Source: Clostridiales bacterium UBA1390
GTDB taxonomy: Bacteria; Bacillota; Clostridia; Lachnospirales; Bianqueaceae
Direction of reading: 5' to 3'
NCBI GenBank assembly: GCA_002305315.1
Contig: DBQQ01000010.1
Location: forward strand, 1 to 30,900
DNA: 30,900 bases
Shown: piece by piece, positions 7,492-15,464 of the stretch
Layout of the letters: every line of letters begins with the position of its first letter
How positions within the stretch are numbered: the first letter of the stretch is position 1
Program-made: the position numbers and the translations under genes
Notes under the pieces: model-generated
Told to the model about the DNA's origin: nothing
Databases searched by the model: none
What the model saw: the letters and a program-made list of their open reading frames with translations, nothing else

Positions 7492-8364
7492 TTATAAATA
7501 TGGAATTTTCTCTATCCAATATCCAAAATCTCCTCGTTTGGCGGTCTGGGAATGTGCTGGCCGAAATTCTAAGAACCCTTGTTTCGCTGCCTCCTGCGCC
7601 ATCTCCGGTATATAGCGATAGGGGACTCCCAGTTGATACTCTCGCTGTCCACGACACAAGATCAGATGTTTATACCGTGTATAGCCGCTTTGAATCAGCG
7701 ATTTGTTTTCCACTTCTGTAAGATTCACGGGCAGAGGGGCCAAATCACCAGGATCTACCCGAATCCAGTTCCATTCACTGCGATAAAATGGTCTGATTTC
7801 CGGCATATGTTCCCATAAATACTCTTCCGCTTCTATCGAATCTCCCTTTTTTTCCTCCGTTTCCGCCATTGTCTCCACATCCTCCTTCTCCTCTTCTTCG
7901 TGTGTTATCTCAGATGGCGGCGCAGCCATCCATACGGGCTCTGGTTCTGGAAGTTCCTTTTCAGCCACACCCCTCCCCCATTCTGGAAGTTCTTGCCAAT
8001 TTATCGCTTGCTCAAGCTTGGCAATCAAAAGGTCCGTGGGATTCTCCTTTCCCTTTTGAATCCGAAAACATTGAAAATCCTCCGGTCCAGGTCCCTTATC
8101 CGTGTGATCCAAACTTCTTCGATACAGGAGTTCTCCTCTTCCCCGGTTGTCTGTTCGTACACTTCCTAATGGATATCGTCGATAGCTTCCTCCTTTCACA
8201 CATATCATCTCTGCCTGATATGTGCCAAAAGGCGCCGGCGTCATGCCATCCAACAGAATCCGCAGTTTCAATGTGCGGTCTCTAATTTCTGCCCGAATCA
8301 GCCCCTGCGCCCGGCAATACGCTCCCGCCGGCGTAAACTCCAGATTTTGTCGCACATATTCCAT
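7492..8364 (-). CDS. Uncharacterised Clostridia protein, paired with a germination-type hydrolase
   Basis: I do not recognise a function for this 290-residue soluble protein. Residues 1-130 look like a beta-rich domain (repeated charged strands; RILLDGMTPAPFGTYQAEM). Residues about 155-205 form a very acidic, low-complexity linker. The C-terminal domain contains YKHLILCR, YQLGVPYRYIPEMAQEAAKQGFLEF and GDFGYWIEKI. From memory this end resembles a Lachnospiraceae domain annotated as DUF6128, but I cannot verify it. I chose the ATG at 8364 because GGGAGGAAGG lies directly before it; the longer reading from 8484 overlaps the upstream gene by over 100 bases. It starts 13 bases after the LysM-GH18 gene and should be co-transcribed with it. 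Confidence 0.75.
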   Translation of the reverse strand: MEYVRQNLEFTPAGAYCRAQGLIRAEIRDRTLKLRILLDGMTPAPFGTYQAEMICVKGGSYRRYPLGSVRTDNRGRGELLYRRSLDHTDKGPGPEDFQCFRIQKGKENPTDLLIAKLEQAINWQELPEWGRGVAEKELPEPEPVWMAAPPSEITHEEEEKEDVETMAETEEKKGDSIEAEEYLWEHMPEIRPFYRSEWNWIRVDPGDLAPLPVNLTEVENKSLIQSGYTRYKHLILCRGQREYQLGVPYRYIPEMAQEAAKQGFLEFRPAHSQTAKRGDFGYWIEKIPYL

Positions 8365-8377
8365 CTTCCTTCCTCCC

Positions 8378-9721
8378 TTATCCTTTCCGCACAGCCACTT
8401 GGGTTCGAAGATCCTGCCAGCTCTGAGGATCTCCCAGTCCCAGACGCCACAGCGCAAGTCCCTGAATGCCATATTCATCCGCAATCTTAGCCCTCTCTAC
8501 AATACTGCTTCCGTCATCATACCACACTTCATGCTGATCCCCATTCTCGTCTGTATAGGTAAACTTCCAGCTCTGCGCCACAGGATCATACTCCGCTTGT
8601 GCTCGATAATACTTCATCCGTTCCTGCGCCTGCATATAACTGAGATATTGCACCATTTCCGTCGTCAGATTGAAATCAAAACCAAACAACCCCACTGCCG
8701 CTAAGATCTTTTGCGCAGGAATCACCGGCAGTACTCCTTCCAGCACTCTTCGCATCCATGTAGAGGATGAAACCGGTCCGGGACCTGATCCCGGCCATCC
8801 ATGCTCATTGTACATCATGATGACGACCGTGTCTGCTATATCCCCTATGGCCGCATAGTCAAATTCCCCCTCCTCCTCTTCCATTTTAGGGGGCAGACAT
8901 ACTGTCAAATCTGCCCCTATTTCATGCAGTTCACCGTGCAGAAGTTCCAGAAAAATATTGAGAAGCCTCTGATCCTTGGGATACAGGTCTTCCAGATCCA
9001 GATTGATTCCGTCCAAATGATACGCTCGAACCAGGTCCAGAATCGATTCTACAAGCGCTTGCCTGCGTTCCGGATTCGCTAATGCGATCTCTACTGTCTG
9101 CGCAGATTCTTCTGGAACATTGTACATCAAATTATGAATGACGCCCTGCATTCGTACATTATTTCGATGACCTTCCCACACCAGATTCTCAACATATCCC
9201 GGAGCCGCGTCCGCAAAATTTTCAATCAATACCGGACTGCCTGGGTCCAGACGCCAGAAAAACAGGGCTGTCTGCGTCAATACATCTGTATTTTCCATAA
9301 ATGTCTTTTCTGAAGAAGGAAACCGTTCTCCTTCCGCTTCTGTATAATACCCCAGTACGCTGATAACAGGCACCTGATGGTCATAAACCAGGATTTGTGC
9401 ATCCTTCCTATTTAAGTATCCGATCTTTCTAAGATACATCACTTGAAAAAACTGTTCTGTCGTATCCATGACCTCAAATCTCGTACCGGCATGTACCCTA
9501 CCCCATATTTCCCCTTCCGTGTTCTCCCAGCGGTATACCGGGACATCCTCTCTCACGGTCTGTGCCTCTACGTAAGATGGTATCTGCAGTATCTGGCCTA
9601 TCTGCAATTCGTCACTGGTGAGACGATTCAAAAGATAGATTCCCTCGGGTACCACACCCAGTCTTCTCCCAATCTGAAACAAGGAATCTCCTTTCTGTAC
9701 AACATAAGGTTTCGTTGGCAT
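8378..9721 (-). CDS. LysM-SH3-GH18 protein, SleL/YaaH-like spore cortex or peptidoglycan hydrolase
   Basis: The 447-residue protein has an N-terminal LysM domain (residues 5-48, YVVQKGDSLFQIGRRLGV), an SH3-like domain (about 57-112) and a GH18 catalytic domain (about 118-440). The catalytic motif is Asp237-Gly-Ile-Asn-Leu-Asp242-Leu-Glu244, with the general-acid Glu present. MMYNEHG and ALWRLGLGDPQ are further GH18 landmarks. SleL/YaaH proteins cleave cortex muropeptides during germination, and this architecture suggests a similar spore or cell-wall role. There is no signal peptide, as in SleL/YaaH. A sigma-E-like promoter lies just upstream. It is divergent from the aconitase operon and followed by an uncharacterised gene in the same unit. 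Confidence 0.88.
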   Translation of the reverse strand: MPTKPYVVQKGDSLFQIGRRLGVVPEGIYLLNRLTSDELQIGQILQIPSYVEAQTVREDVPVYRWENTEGEIWGRVHAGTRFEVMDTTEQFFQVMYLRKIGYLNRKDAQILVYDHQVPVISVLGYYTEAEGERFPSSEKTFMENTDVLTQTALFFWRLDPGSPVLIENFADAAPGYVENLVWEGHRNNVRMQGVIHNLMYNVPEESAQTVEIALANPERRQALVESILDLVRAYHLDGINLDLEDLYPKDQRLLNIFLELLHGELHEIGADLTVCLPPKMEEEEGEFDYAAIGDIADTVVIMMYNEHGWPGSGPGPVSSSTWMRRVLEGVLPVIPAQKILAAVGLFGFDFNLTTEMVQYLSYMQAQERMKYYRAQAEYDPVAQSWKFTYTDENGDQHEVWYDDGSSIVERAKIADEYGIQGLALWRLGLGDPQSWQDLRTQVAVRKG

Positions 9722-9750
9722 CCTGTCTTCCCTCTTTCTTTTTCTTGTGC

Positions 9751-9777
9751 ATTATATGCTCTGTTCCAGAAAAATAT
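9751..9777 (-). promoter_or_regulatory. Sigma-E-like (mother-cell) promoter for the LysM-GH18 operon
   Basis: Minus-strand ATATT (9777-9773) and CATATAAT (9758-9751) are 14 bases apart. This resembles the sigma-E form ATATT/CATACAnT, and the -10 lies 30 bases before the ATG. The same -10 contains TATAAT, so ordinary sigma-A use is possible, but no good -35 for sigma-A is present. Confidence 0.45.
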
Positions 9778-9865
9778 TTCACAAGTCCTATCCTGTGCCC
9801 TCATCCGCATTTTTCCCAAAAAATTCTTGACAATTTCTCAAAAAATGCCGTTTTCAAAAATTTTT

Positions 9866-9895
9866 TTGGCATTTTCCGCGGATTTATGGTATACT
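9866..9895 (+). promoter_or_regulatory. Promoter of the aconitase-isocitrate dehydrogenase operon
   Basis: TTGGCA (9866-9871) and TATACT (9890-9895) are 18 bases apart, and TGG before the -10 gives an extended -10. The predicted start is near 9902, inside a large dyad, with a leader of about 65 bases before the aconitase ATG. Confidence 0.7.
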
Positions 9896-9924
9896 AGGTG
9901 TGGCTTTACCAAGTCACACCTAGT
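9893..9924 (+). promoter_or_regulatory. 32-bp dyad overlapping the aconitase promoter, probable operator
   Basis: Arms ACTAGGTGTGGCTT and AAGTCACACCTAGT are inverted repeats with 13 of 14 positions complementary (the other is a G-T) around the spacer TACC. The left arm covers the end of the -10 hexamer and the right arm covers the start site, the usual position of a repressor operator. Because transcription should start inside it, only half would be present in RNA, which argues for a DNA site rather than an attenuator. Confidence 0.65.
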
Positions 9925-9966
9925 ATTGTGATTGTAACTTGCAGATTTTTTTAGGAGGTTGACGCA

Positions 9967-12213
9967 ATGATTGCACTTTCTTCTGGCGGCGTATATCTGG
10001 TAGATGGTATGCCTGTCTCTCGGCAGGATGGATTTCCTTCTCCCAGCGAAGGCCGTTCTCGCACGATGGCCTATTCCATCTTACACGCGCACAATTCTTC
10101 CGAGAATCCGAATCAGTTTCGGATCACTTTCGATGCATTGGCATCTCATGATATCACCTATGTAGGCATCATTCAGACAGCGAGAGCCAGCGGGCTCCAG
10201 GAGTTTCCGCTGCCCTATGCGATGACAAACTGTCATAACAGTCTCTGTGCCGTGGGCGGTACCATTAATGAGGACGATCATGTATTCGGCCTCTCGGCGG
10301 CCCGCAAATACGGCGGCATCTATGTTCCCGCTAATGTGGCCGTCATTCATCAATACGCCCGTGAGAAGCTCACTCGCTGCGGCGCCATGGTGCTTGGATC
10401 TGACAGCCATACCCGGTATGGCGCTATGGGTACCATGGGTGTGGGCGAAGGCGGTCCCGAACTGGTCAAACAGCTATTGAAGAACACCTATGATATCCCG
10501 GCGCCCGAGGTCATTCTGGTATATCTGGAAGGGGCGCCCCGCCATGGTGTCGGTCCTCACGACGTGGCGATCTCTCTGTGCGGCGCCGTCTTCGGTAACG
10601 GCTATGTGAAAAATAAAGTCCTGGAATTTGTGGGCCCCGGCGTAAAGCATCTGCCCATGGACTTTCGTATCGGCATCGACGTCATGACCACCGAAACCAC
10701 CTGCCTCTCCTCCATCTGGGAGACGGATGAGACAGTGCAGGACTTCTATAAGACCCATGGACGGCCGGAAGACTACAAGAAGCTCTCTCCGGAGAATTAT
10801 GCCTACTATGATGGCATGATCCGTATCGACCTGTCCACGGTGGAGCCCATGATCGCGCTGCCGTTCCATCCTTCCAACGCCTATTCGATCCGCGAACTCT
10901 GCGAGAATCCCGGAGATATCCTGCGGGAGGTCGAGAAGGAGGCTGCCCGTTCCTTCGGTTCCAAGGTCCAGCTGCACCTGACCGATAAACTGGTGGACGG
11001 GCGCATTCGTGTGGATCAGGGCGTCATCGCCGGATGTGCCGGCGGCATGTACGATAATATCTGCGAGGCCGCCAGCATACTGAAAAACGGTTCGACGGGA
11101 AATGGCTATTTCTCTCTGTCCGTATATCCTTCCAGCTTGCCCGTCAATCTGGCACTCGTGAAAAACGGAGTACAGGCCGAATTGATGGCGGCCGGCGCGG
11201 TGTTCAAGCCCTGCTTCTGCGGTCCCTGTTTCGGCGCGGGCGATGTGCCGTCTAACAATGGTCTTTCCATTCGTCATACCACCCGCAACTTCCCCAACCG
11301 GGAAGGCTCCAAGCCCGGCGAGGGCCAACTCAGTGCCGTCGCGCTGATGGACGCTCGTTCCATCGCGGCGACCGCTGCGAATGGCGGCTTTCTGACACCG
11401 GCTACCGACATAGAATACACCAGTGATCATCCCACGTATTCCTACGATGATACCATCTATCAGAAGCGTATTTATAATGGTTATGGACATCCGCTGTCGG
11501 ATGAGCCCCTGCGTCTGGGTCCCAACATCACAGATTGGCCCAAGATGTATCCGCTAGCCGAAAATGTGCTGCTGAAGCTGGCCGCCGTGATTCACGATCC
11601 TGTGACCACTACCGACGAACTGATTCCTTCCGGGGAGACTTCCAGCTATCGTTCCAATCCGCTGCGCCTGGCCGAGTTCGCGCTTTCCCGCCGTGTGCCG
11701 GAATATGTGGGCCGCGCTAAGGCGATCCAGGCTGTCGAAGCCGAACGTCTGGCCGGCCATGCGAGCGCTGCGCTGCACGACCTGCTGGCAGAGCTGGGAG
11801 ACGCGGATACACTGCTGGCTAATACCAGTTTTGGTTCTGCCATCTTCGCCACCAAGCCTGGCGATGGATCCGCCAGAGAGCAGGCGGCCTCCTGTCAGAA
11901 GGTGTTGGGAGGCGCCGCCAATATCTGTTACGAATACGCAACCAAGCGGTATCGCAGCAACTGTATCAACTGGGGAATCCTGCCCTTTACCCTAGCTCCG
12001 GATACTCCCTTCGACTACGAGGCCGGCGATTATATCTTTGTACCGGGCATTCGTCAGGCCATTCTCGCGGGACAGGAAGAAATTCCGGCTACCGTGCTCA
12101 GCGCCAGAGGCAAGACGCCTATCACACTGTACATCAAAGGGTTAACCGAGGATGAGAAGAAGATCATACTGGAAGGCTGCCTGATCAACTACTACGCGGC
12201 CGGACTGAAATAA
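9967..12213 (+). CDS. Aconitase-family hydratase (aconitate hydratase)
   Basis: The 748-residue enzyme belongs to the aconitase superfamily and probably isomerises citrate to isocitrate. The 4Fe-4S ligands are Cys357 (AGCAGG) and Cys418/Cys421 (FCGPCFG). DSH at 146-148 is the conserved active-site segment. The C-terminal swivel domain has GDGSAREQAA followed by GILPFTL, matching the substrate-binding loop of aconitases. It differs from classic AcnA/AcnB in having AGCAGG rather than a CTNS motif, and is of the roughly 750-residue hydratase type common in Clostridia. AGGAGG lies eight bases before the ATG. The isocitrate dehydrogenase gene follows after ten bases, which supports the citrate-to-2-oxoglutarate role. 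Citrate synthase is not in the window. Confidence 0.9.
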   Translation: MIALSSGGVYLVDGMPVSRQDGFPSPSEGRSRTMAYSILHAHNSSENPNQFRITFDALASHDITYVGIIQTARASGLQEFPLPYAMTNCHNSLCAVGGTINEDDHVFGLSAARKYGGIYVPANVAVIHQYAREKLTRCGAMVLGSDSHTRYGAMGTMGVGEGGPELVKQLLKNTYDIPAPEVILVYLEGAPRHGVGPHDVAISLCGAVFGNGYVKNKVLEFVGPGVKHLPMDFRIGIDVMTTETTCLSSIWETDETVQDFYKTHGRPEDYKKLSPENYAYYDGMIRIDLSTVEPMIALPFHPSNAYSIRELCENPGDILREVEKEAARSFGSKVQLHLTDKLVDGRIRVDQGVIAGCAGGMYDNICEAASILKNGSTGNGYFSLSVYPSSLPVNLALVKNGVQAELMAAGAVFKPCFCGPCFGAGDVPSNNGLSIRHTTRNFPNREGSKPGEGQLSAVALMDARSIAATAANGGFLTPATDIEYTSDHPTYSYDDTIYQKRIYNGYGHPLSDEPLRLGPNITDWPKMYPLAENVLLKLAAVIHDPVTTTDELIPSGETSSYRSNPLRLAEFALSRRVPEYVGRAKAIQAVEAERLAGHASAALHDLLAELGDADTLLANTSFGSAIFATKPGDGSAREQAASCQKVLGGAANICYEYATKRYRSNCINWGILPFTLAPDTPFDYEAGDYIFVPGIRQAILAGQEEIPATVLSARGKTPITLYIKGLTEDEKKIILEGCLINYYAAGLK

Positions 12214-12223
12214 GGAGGTAATT

Positions 12224-13432
12224 ATGCAGAAAATCCAAATGAATCCCATTGTGGAAATGGACGGCGATGAGATGACCCGAATCCTGTGGCAGCAGATTAA
12301 GGAGGAACTCCTGTTGCCCTTTGTGGATCTGAACACTGAGTACTATGATCTGGGTCTGCCTCATCGGGATGAGACAGACGACCAGGTGACGATCGATTCT
12401 GCAGAGGCGACCAAACGCCTGCATGTCGCGGTGAAATGCGCCACCATCACGCCGAACGCGCAGCGCGTAGAAGAATACAAGTTGAAGAAGATGTGGAAAA
12501 GTCCCAATGCGACGATTCGTGCGATTCTGGATGGCACGGTATTTCGAGCTCCGATTCTGATCAGCCATGTAAAACCTGTCGTTCGGAATTGGGAAAAGCC
12601 CATCACGATTGCCCGTCATGCCTATGGCGATGTCTACAAGGCTGCAGAAATCCGTGTGACGGAACCCGGCACCGCGAAGCTGGTTTTCACGAATGCTGCG
12701 GGGCAGGAGACCGTGGAAGAGGTTGCTTCCTTCGAGGGGCCCGGTGTGCTGCAGGCCATGCACAACAAGGATCAATCTATTATCTCCTTCGCCCATTCCT
12801 GCTTCCAGTACGCGCTGTCTGCGCATCAGGATCTGTGGTTTTCTACCAAGGATACCATTTCGAAGCAGTATGACCAGACCTTCAAGCTCCTCTTCCAGGA
12901 TATCTACGAGAAGCATTATAAAGACGCCTTTGAGAAGGAAGGGTTGGAATATTTTTACACGCTGATTGATGACGCGGTGGCCCGTGTGATCCGTTCTAAG
13001 GGCGGCTATATCTGGGCCTGCAAAAACTATGACGGCGATGTGATGAGCGATATGATTTCCACCGCCTTCGGTTCTCTAGCCATGATGACCAGCATTCTCG
13101 TCTCTCCGGATGGGAATTTTGAATACGAGGCAGCGCATGGTACCGTGACACGTCATTACTATCGCTATCTGAAAGGGGAGGAAACTTCCACAAACCCCAT
13201 TGCTACCATTTTCGCCTGGAGCGGCGCGCTGCGTAAACGCGGAGAACTGGATGGCAATCAGGCGCTTGTTGAGTTTGCCAACCAGTTGGATGCTTCCTGC
13301 CTGGAATCCATGGAGGCTGGCTATATGACCAAAGACCTGGCGCTACTGTGCGATGATATTACACCGACTGTACTAAACTCTCTGGATTTCATTCGTCAGA
13401 TTCGTCGTACGCTGGAGGCAAAACGGGCATAA
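12224..13432 (+). CDS. icd: Isocitrate dehydrogenase, NADP-dependent, homodimeric eukaryote-like type
   Basis: This 402-residue cytoplasmic enzyme oxidatively decarboxylates isocitrate to 2-oxoglutarate and CO2. It is of the eukaryote-like subfamily: CATITPNAQRVEEYKLKKMW and SPNATIRAILDGTVFR form the substrate region near residues 70-110, NYDGDVMSDMISTAFGS carries the metal-binding Asp residues, and FEYEAAHGTVTRHY lies at the coenzyme site. NADP use is inferred from family. AAGGAGG precedes the ATG, ten bases after the aconitase stop, so the pair forms one operon. The product 2-oxoglutarate is the carbon acceptor for ammonium and the ligand of the P-II domain encoded by the next gene. No strong terminator was seen right after the stop. 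Confidence 0.95.
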   Translation: MQKIQMNPIVEMDGDEMTRILWQQIKEELLLPFVDLNTEYYDLGLPHRDETDDQVTIDSAEATKRLHVAVKCATITPNAQRVEEYKLKKMWKSPNATIRAILDGTVFRAPILISHVKPVVRNWEKPITIARHAYGDVYKAAEIRVTEPGTAKLVFTNAAGQETVEEVASFEGPGVLQAMHNKDQSIISFAHSCFQYALSAHQDLWFSTKDTISKQYDQTFKLLFQDIYEKHYKDAFEKEGLEYFYTLIDDAVARVIRSKGGYIWACKNYDGDVMSDMISTAFGSLAMMTSILVSPDGNFEYEAAHGTVTRHYYRYLKGEETSTNPIATIFAWSGALRKRGELDGNQALVEFANQLDASCLESMEAGYMTKDLALLCDDITPTVLNSLDFIRQIRRTLEAKRA

Positions 13433-13477
13433 AGTTTTCGGTTTTTTAACAAAACGCAAAAAAAGCCTCAGATTATA

Positions 13478-13506
13478 TTGACATTTTATTTCTTGCACGC
13501 TATAAT
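13478..13506 (+). promoter_or_regulatory. Perfect-consensus sigma-A promoter of the amt-P-II gene
   Basis: TTGACA (13478-13483) and TATAAT (13501-13506) are separated by exactly 17 bases. Such a strong promoter usually needs restraint, and a very stable hairpin begins at the expected start site near 13513. Confidence 0.9.
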
Positions 13507-13512
13507 ATTCGT

Positions 13513-13555
13513 AAAGAGGACAAAGGTGTTCCCGGGAAACACCTTTGTCCTCTTT
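13513..13555 (+). promoter_or_regulatory. 18-bp perfect hairpin at the 5' end of the amt transcript
   Basis: Arms AAAGAGGACAAAGGTGTT (13513-13530) and AACACCTTTGTCCTCTTT (13538-13555) are perfectly complementary around the seven-base loop CCCGGGA, followed by CTTTATTT and then the AGGAGG ribosome site. It could be a conditional terminator, a 5' stability element or a DNA operator. It may also stop read-through from the isocitrate dehydrogenase gene. Confidence 0.85.
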
Positions 13556-13577
13556 CTTTATTTGAGGAGGGTTTTGT

Positions 13578-15314
13578 ATGGAATTTTCACTCATCGATAC
13601 CTTATGGGTTTTTCTGGCAGCGATCTTGGTATTCTTCCTGAACCTTGGATTTGCCAGCGTAGAAGCGGGATTTGCCCGTTCCAAGAATACAGTCAACATC
13701 TTATCCAAGAACTTCATCGTCTTCGCCGTCTCTTCCCTGGGATTCCTTCTGTTGGGATGGGGACTCATGTTCGGCGGCGACAATCCCATTCTGGGAACCG
13801 AACATCTCTGGATCCTGGGTTCTTCCGATCTTTCCTTCTATGATGAAACGCTGACTTCTTCGGTTCCTTTCTGGGGCAAGTTCTTCTTCCAGCTCGTCTT
13901 CTGCGGAACTGCCGCCACCATCGTATCCGGCGCCGTAGCAGAACGCGTTAAGTATGTCTCCTTTATTATTTTCTCCTTTGTACTGACTCTGGTGATCTAT
14001 CCCATCGTCGGACACTGGATCTGGGGCGGCGGCTGGCTCTCTGACATAGGCTTCCTGGACTTCGCGGGCGATACCGCCGTACACTCTGTAGGCGGCTGGG
14101 CTGCATTAGCTGGCGCGATGCTCCTGGGTCCCCGTATCGGAAAATATGACAAGGACGGAAAAGCCAAGGCCATTCCGGGGCATAGCATGTCCTTAGCTGT
14201 TATCGGACTGTTCGTCCTCTGGCTGGGGTGGTTCGGATTCAATCCGGGATCCACCATGAGCTTCGAACATCCAGAGGACGTGATGCATATCCTCATGACG
14301 ACCAATACCTCCGCGATTGTGGCGGTTCTGACCTCCACCATCACCTCCTGGATCGCAATGGGCAAACCCGATCTGGGCATGACAGTCAATGGCTGTCTGG
14401 CCGGACTCGTCGGCATCACTGGCGGCTGCGCCTATGTCTCTATTGAATCTTCTATCATCATTGGAGCAATCGCCGGCATCTTCGTTGTGTTCGCTGTCAT
14501 GTTCTTCGATCGCGTGAAGGTCGACGATCCGGTAGGCGCCACCTCCGTACATCTGGGCTGCGGCGTATTAGGCACGATCTTCGTAGGACTCTTCGCACAG
14601 GAGGGCGTCACCACGCTGTCCACACAGAATGGTCTCTTCTTCGGCGGTGGTCTGGGTCTGTTAGGTACGCAGCTCGTAGGCATCCTGGCCGTAGGCGCCT
14701 TTACCTTTATCGCTTCTGGTCTTGTCTGGCTTGTCCTGAAAAAGACCGTGGGAATCCGTGTTTCCCGCGAAGAGGAGATCCAGGGACTGGATATCGGAGA
14801 GCATGGCAACATGGCCTATCCTGATTTTGCCATTGTTACCGAGGCCATGCCGCTGTCCGACGCTGCTATGGCTCCTGTGGCTCCCGCTGCTCCCGCGGTC
14901 TCCAAGGAGGAAGCCGTGAAAGTGGTACATCATGAGAAACCGGGCGCTAAGATCACCAAGGTCACGATTGTGGCCAATCAGAGCAAGTTCGGCGACCTGG
15001 AAGACGCCTTGCAGCAGATCGGCATTACCGGTATCACGGTAACTAACGTATTTGGATATGGTATTCAGCGTGGTCACACCGTGTATTTCCGCGGCAATCC
15101 CGTGGGCTCTCGCCTGTTGCCTAAGATCAAGATCGATATCGTGATCTGCAAGATCCCTGTCGAAACCCTCATAAAGACTGTACAGGATGTTCTCTACACT
15201 GGCAACGTGGGCGACGGCAAGATTTTCATCTATGATGTCGAAGACGTCATCAAGATCCGCACCGGTGAACGCGGTTATGACGCATTACAGGATGAAGACT
15301 ATTCCGATAACTAA
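13578..15314 (+). CDS. amt: Ammonium transporter fused to a C-terminal P-II regulatory domain
   Basis: The 578-residue protein has an Amt/Rh channel (residues 1 to about 400, about 11 helices), an Ala/Pro-rich linker and a P-II domain (about 458-570). Channel landmarks are SVEAGFARSKN, DFAGDTAVHSVGG with the first pore His, and DDPVGATSVHLGCG with the second. In the P-II part, Gln39 and Lys58 (GlnB numbering), which bind 2-oxoglutarate, and the nucleotide motifs GDGKIF and RTGERG are kept. The T-loop reads TVYFRGNPVGSRL, so the uridylylated Tyr51 is replaced by Val. The channel should conduct ammonium, and the tethered P-II could plug it according to ATP/2-oxoglutarate. AGGAGG precedes the ATG. 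It stands alone between its own promoter and terminator. Confidence 0.95.
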   Translation: MEFSLIDTLWVFLAAILVFFLNLGFASVEAGFARSKNTVNILSKNFIVFAVSSLGFLLLGWGLMFGGDNPILGTEHLWILGSSDLSFYDETLTSSVPFWGKFFFQLVFCGTAATIVSGAVAERVKYVSFIIFSFVLTLVIYPIVGHWIWGGGWLSDIGFLDFAGDTAVHSVGGWAALAGAMLLGPRIGKYDKDGKAKAIPGHSMSLAVIGLFVLWLGWFGFNPGSTMSFEHPEDVMHILMTTNTSAIVAVLTSTITSWIAMGKPDLGMTVNGCLAGLVGITGGCAYVSIESSIIIGAIAGIFVVFAVMFFDRVKVDDPVGATSVHLGCGVLGTIFVGLFAQEGVTTLSTQNGLFFGGGLGLLGTQLVGILAVGAFTFIASGLVWLVLKKTVGIRVSREEEIQGLDIGEHGNMAYPDFAIVTEAMPLSDAAMAPVAPAAPAVSKEEAVKVVHHEKPGAKITKVTIVANQSKFGDLEDALQQIGITGITVTNVFGYGIQRGHTVYFRGNPVGSRLLPKIKIDIVICKIPVETLIKTVQDVLYTGNVGDGKIFIYDVEDVIKIRTGERGYDALQDEDYSDN

Positions 15315-15328
15315 TTGATTGCAAAACG

Positions 15329-15380
15329 AGAAGCTGCTGCCTCGACGATAAAAGCATCGTAGAGGCAGCAGCTTCTTTTT
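15329..15380 (+). terminator. Terminator of the amt-P-II gene
   Basis: AGAAGCTGCTGCCTC and GAGGCAGCAGCTTCT form a 15-pair stem, extended by ACGAT/ATCGT around AAAAGC, followed by TTTTTATAAT. It is a strong intrinsic terminator 15 bases after the stop. Confidence 0.95.
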
Positions 15381-15464
15381 ATAATCTTCGCATTAGAAAA
15401 TATTTCCTGTTTTCTCATTGCTTTTAACGCGTCGTAACATTTCCCTGGCCCAACGCATGAGAAA

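Noticed and set aside
10474..11490. A 338-residue open frame antisense to the aconitase gene
   Set aside because: It lies wholly opposite a well-supported gene, has no ribosome site and its composition (His/Gly/Arg-rich) is typical of a shadow frame in a GC-balanced gene.
13513..13555. ANTAR-type antitermination target in the amt leader
   Set aside because: Known ANTAR targets are two short stems with six-base loops having fixed A and G; this is a single 18-pair stem with the loop CCCGGGA.
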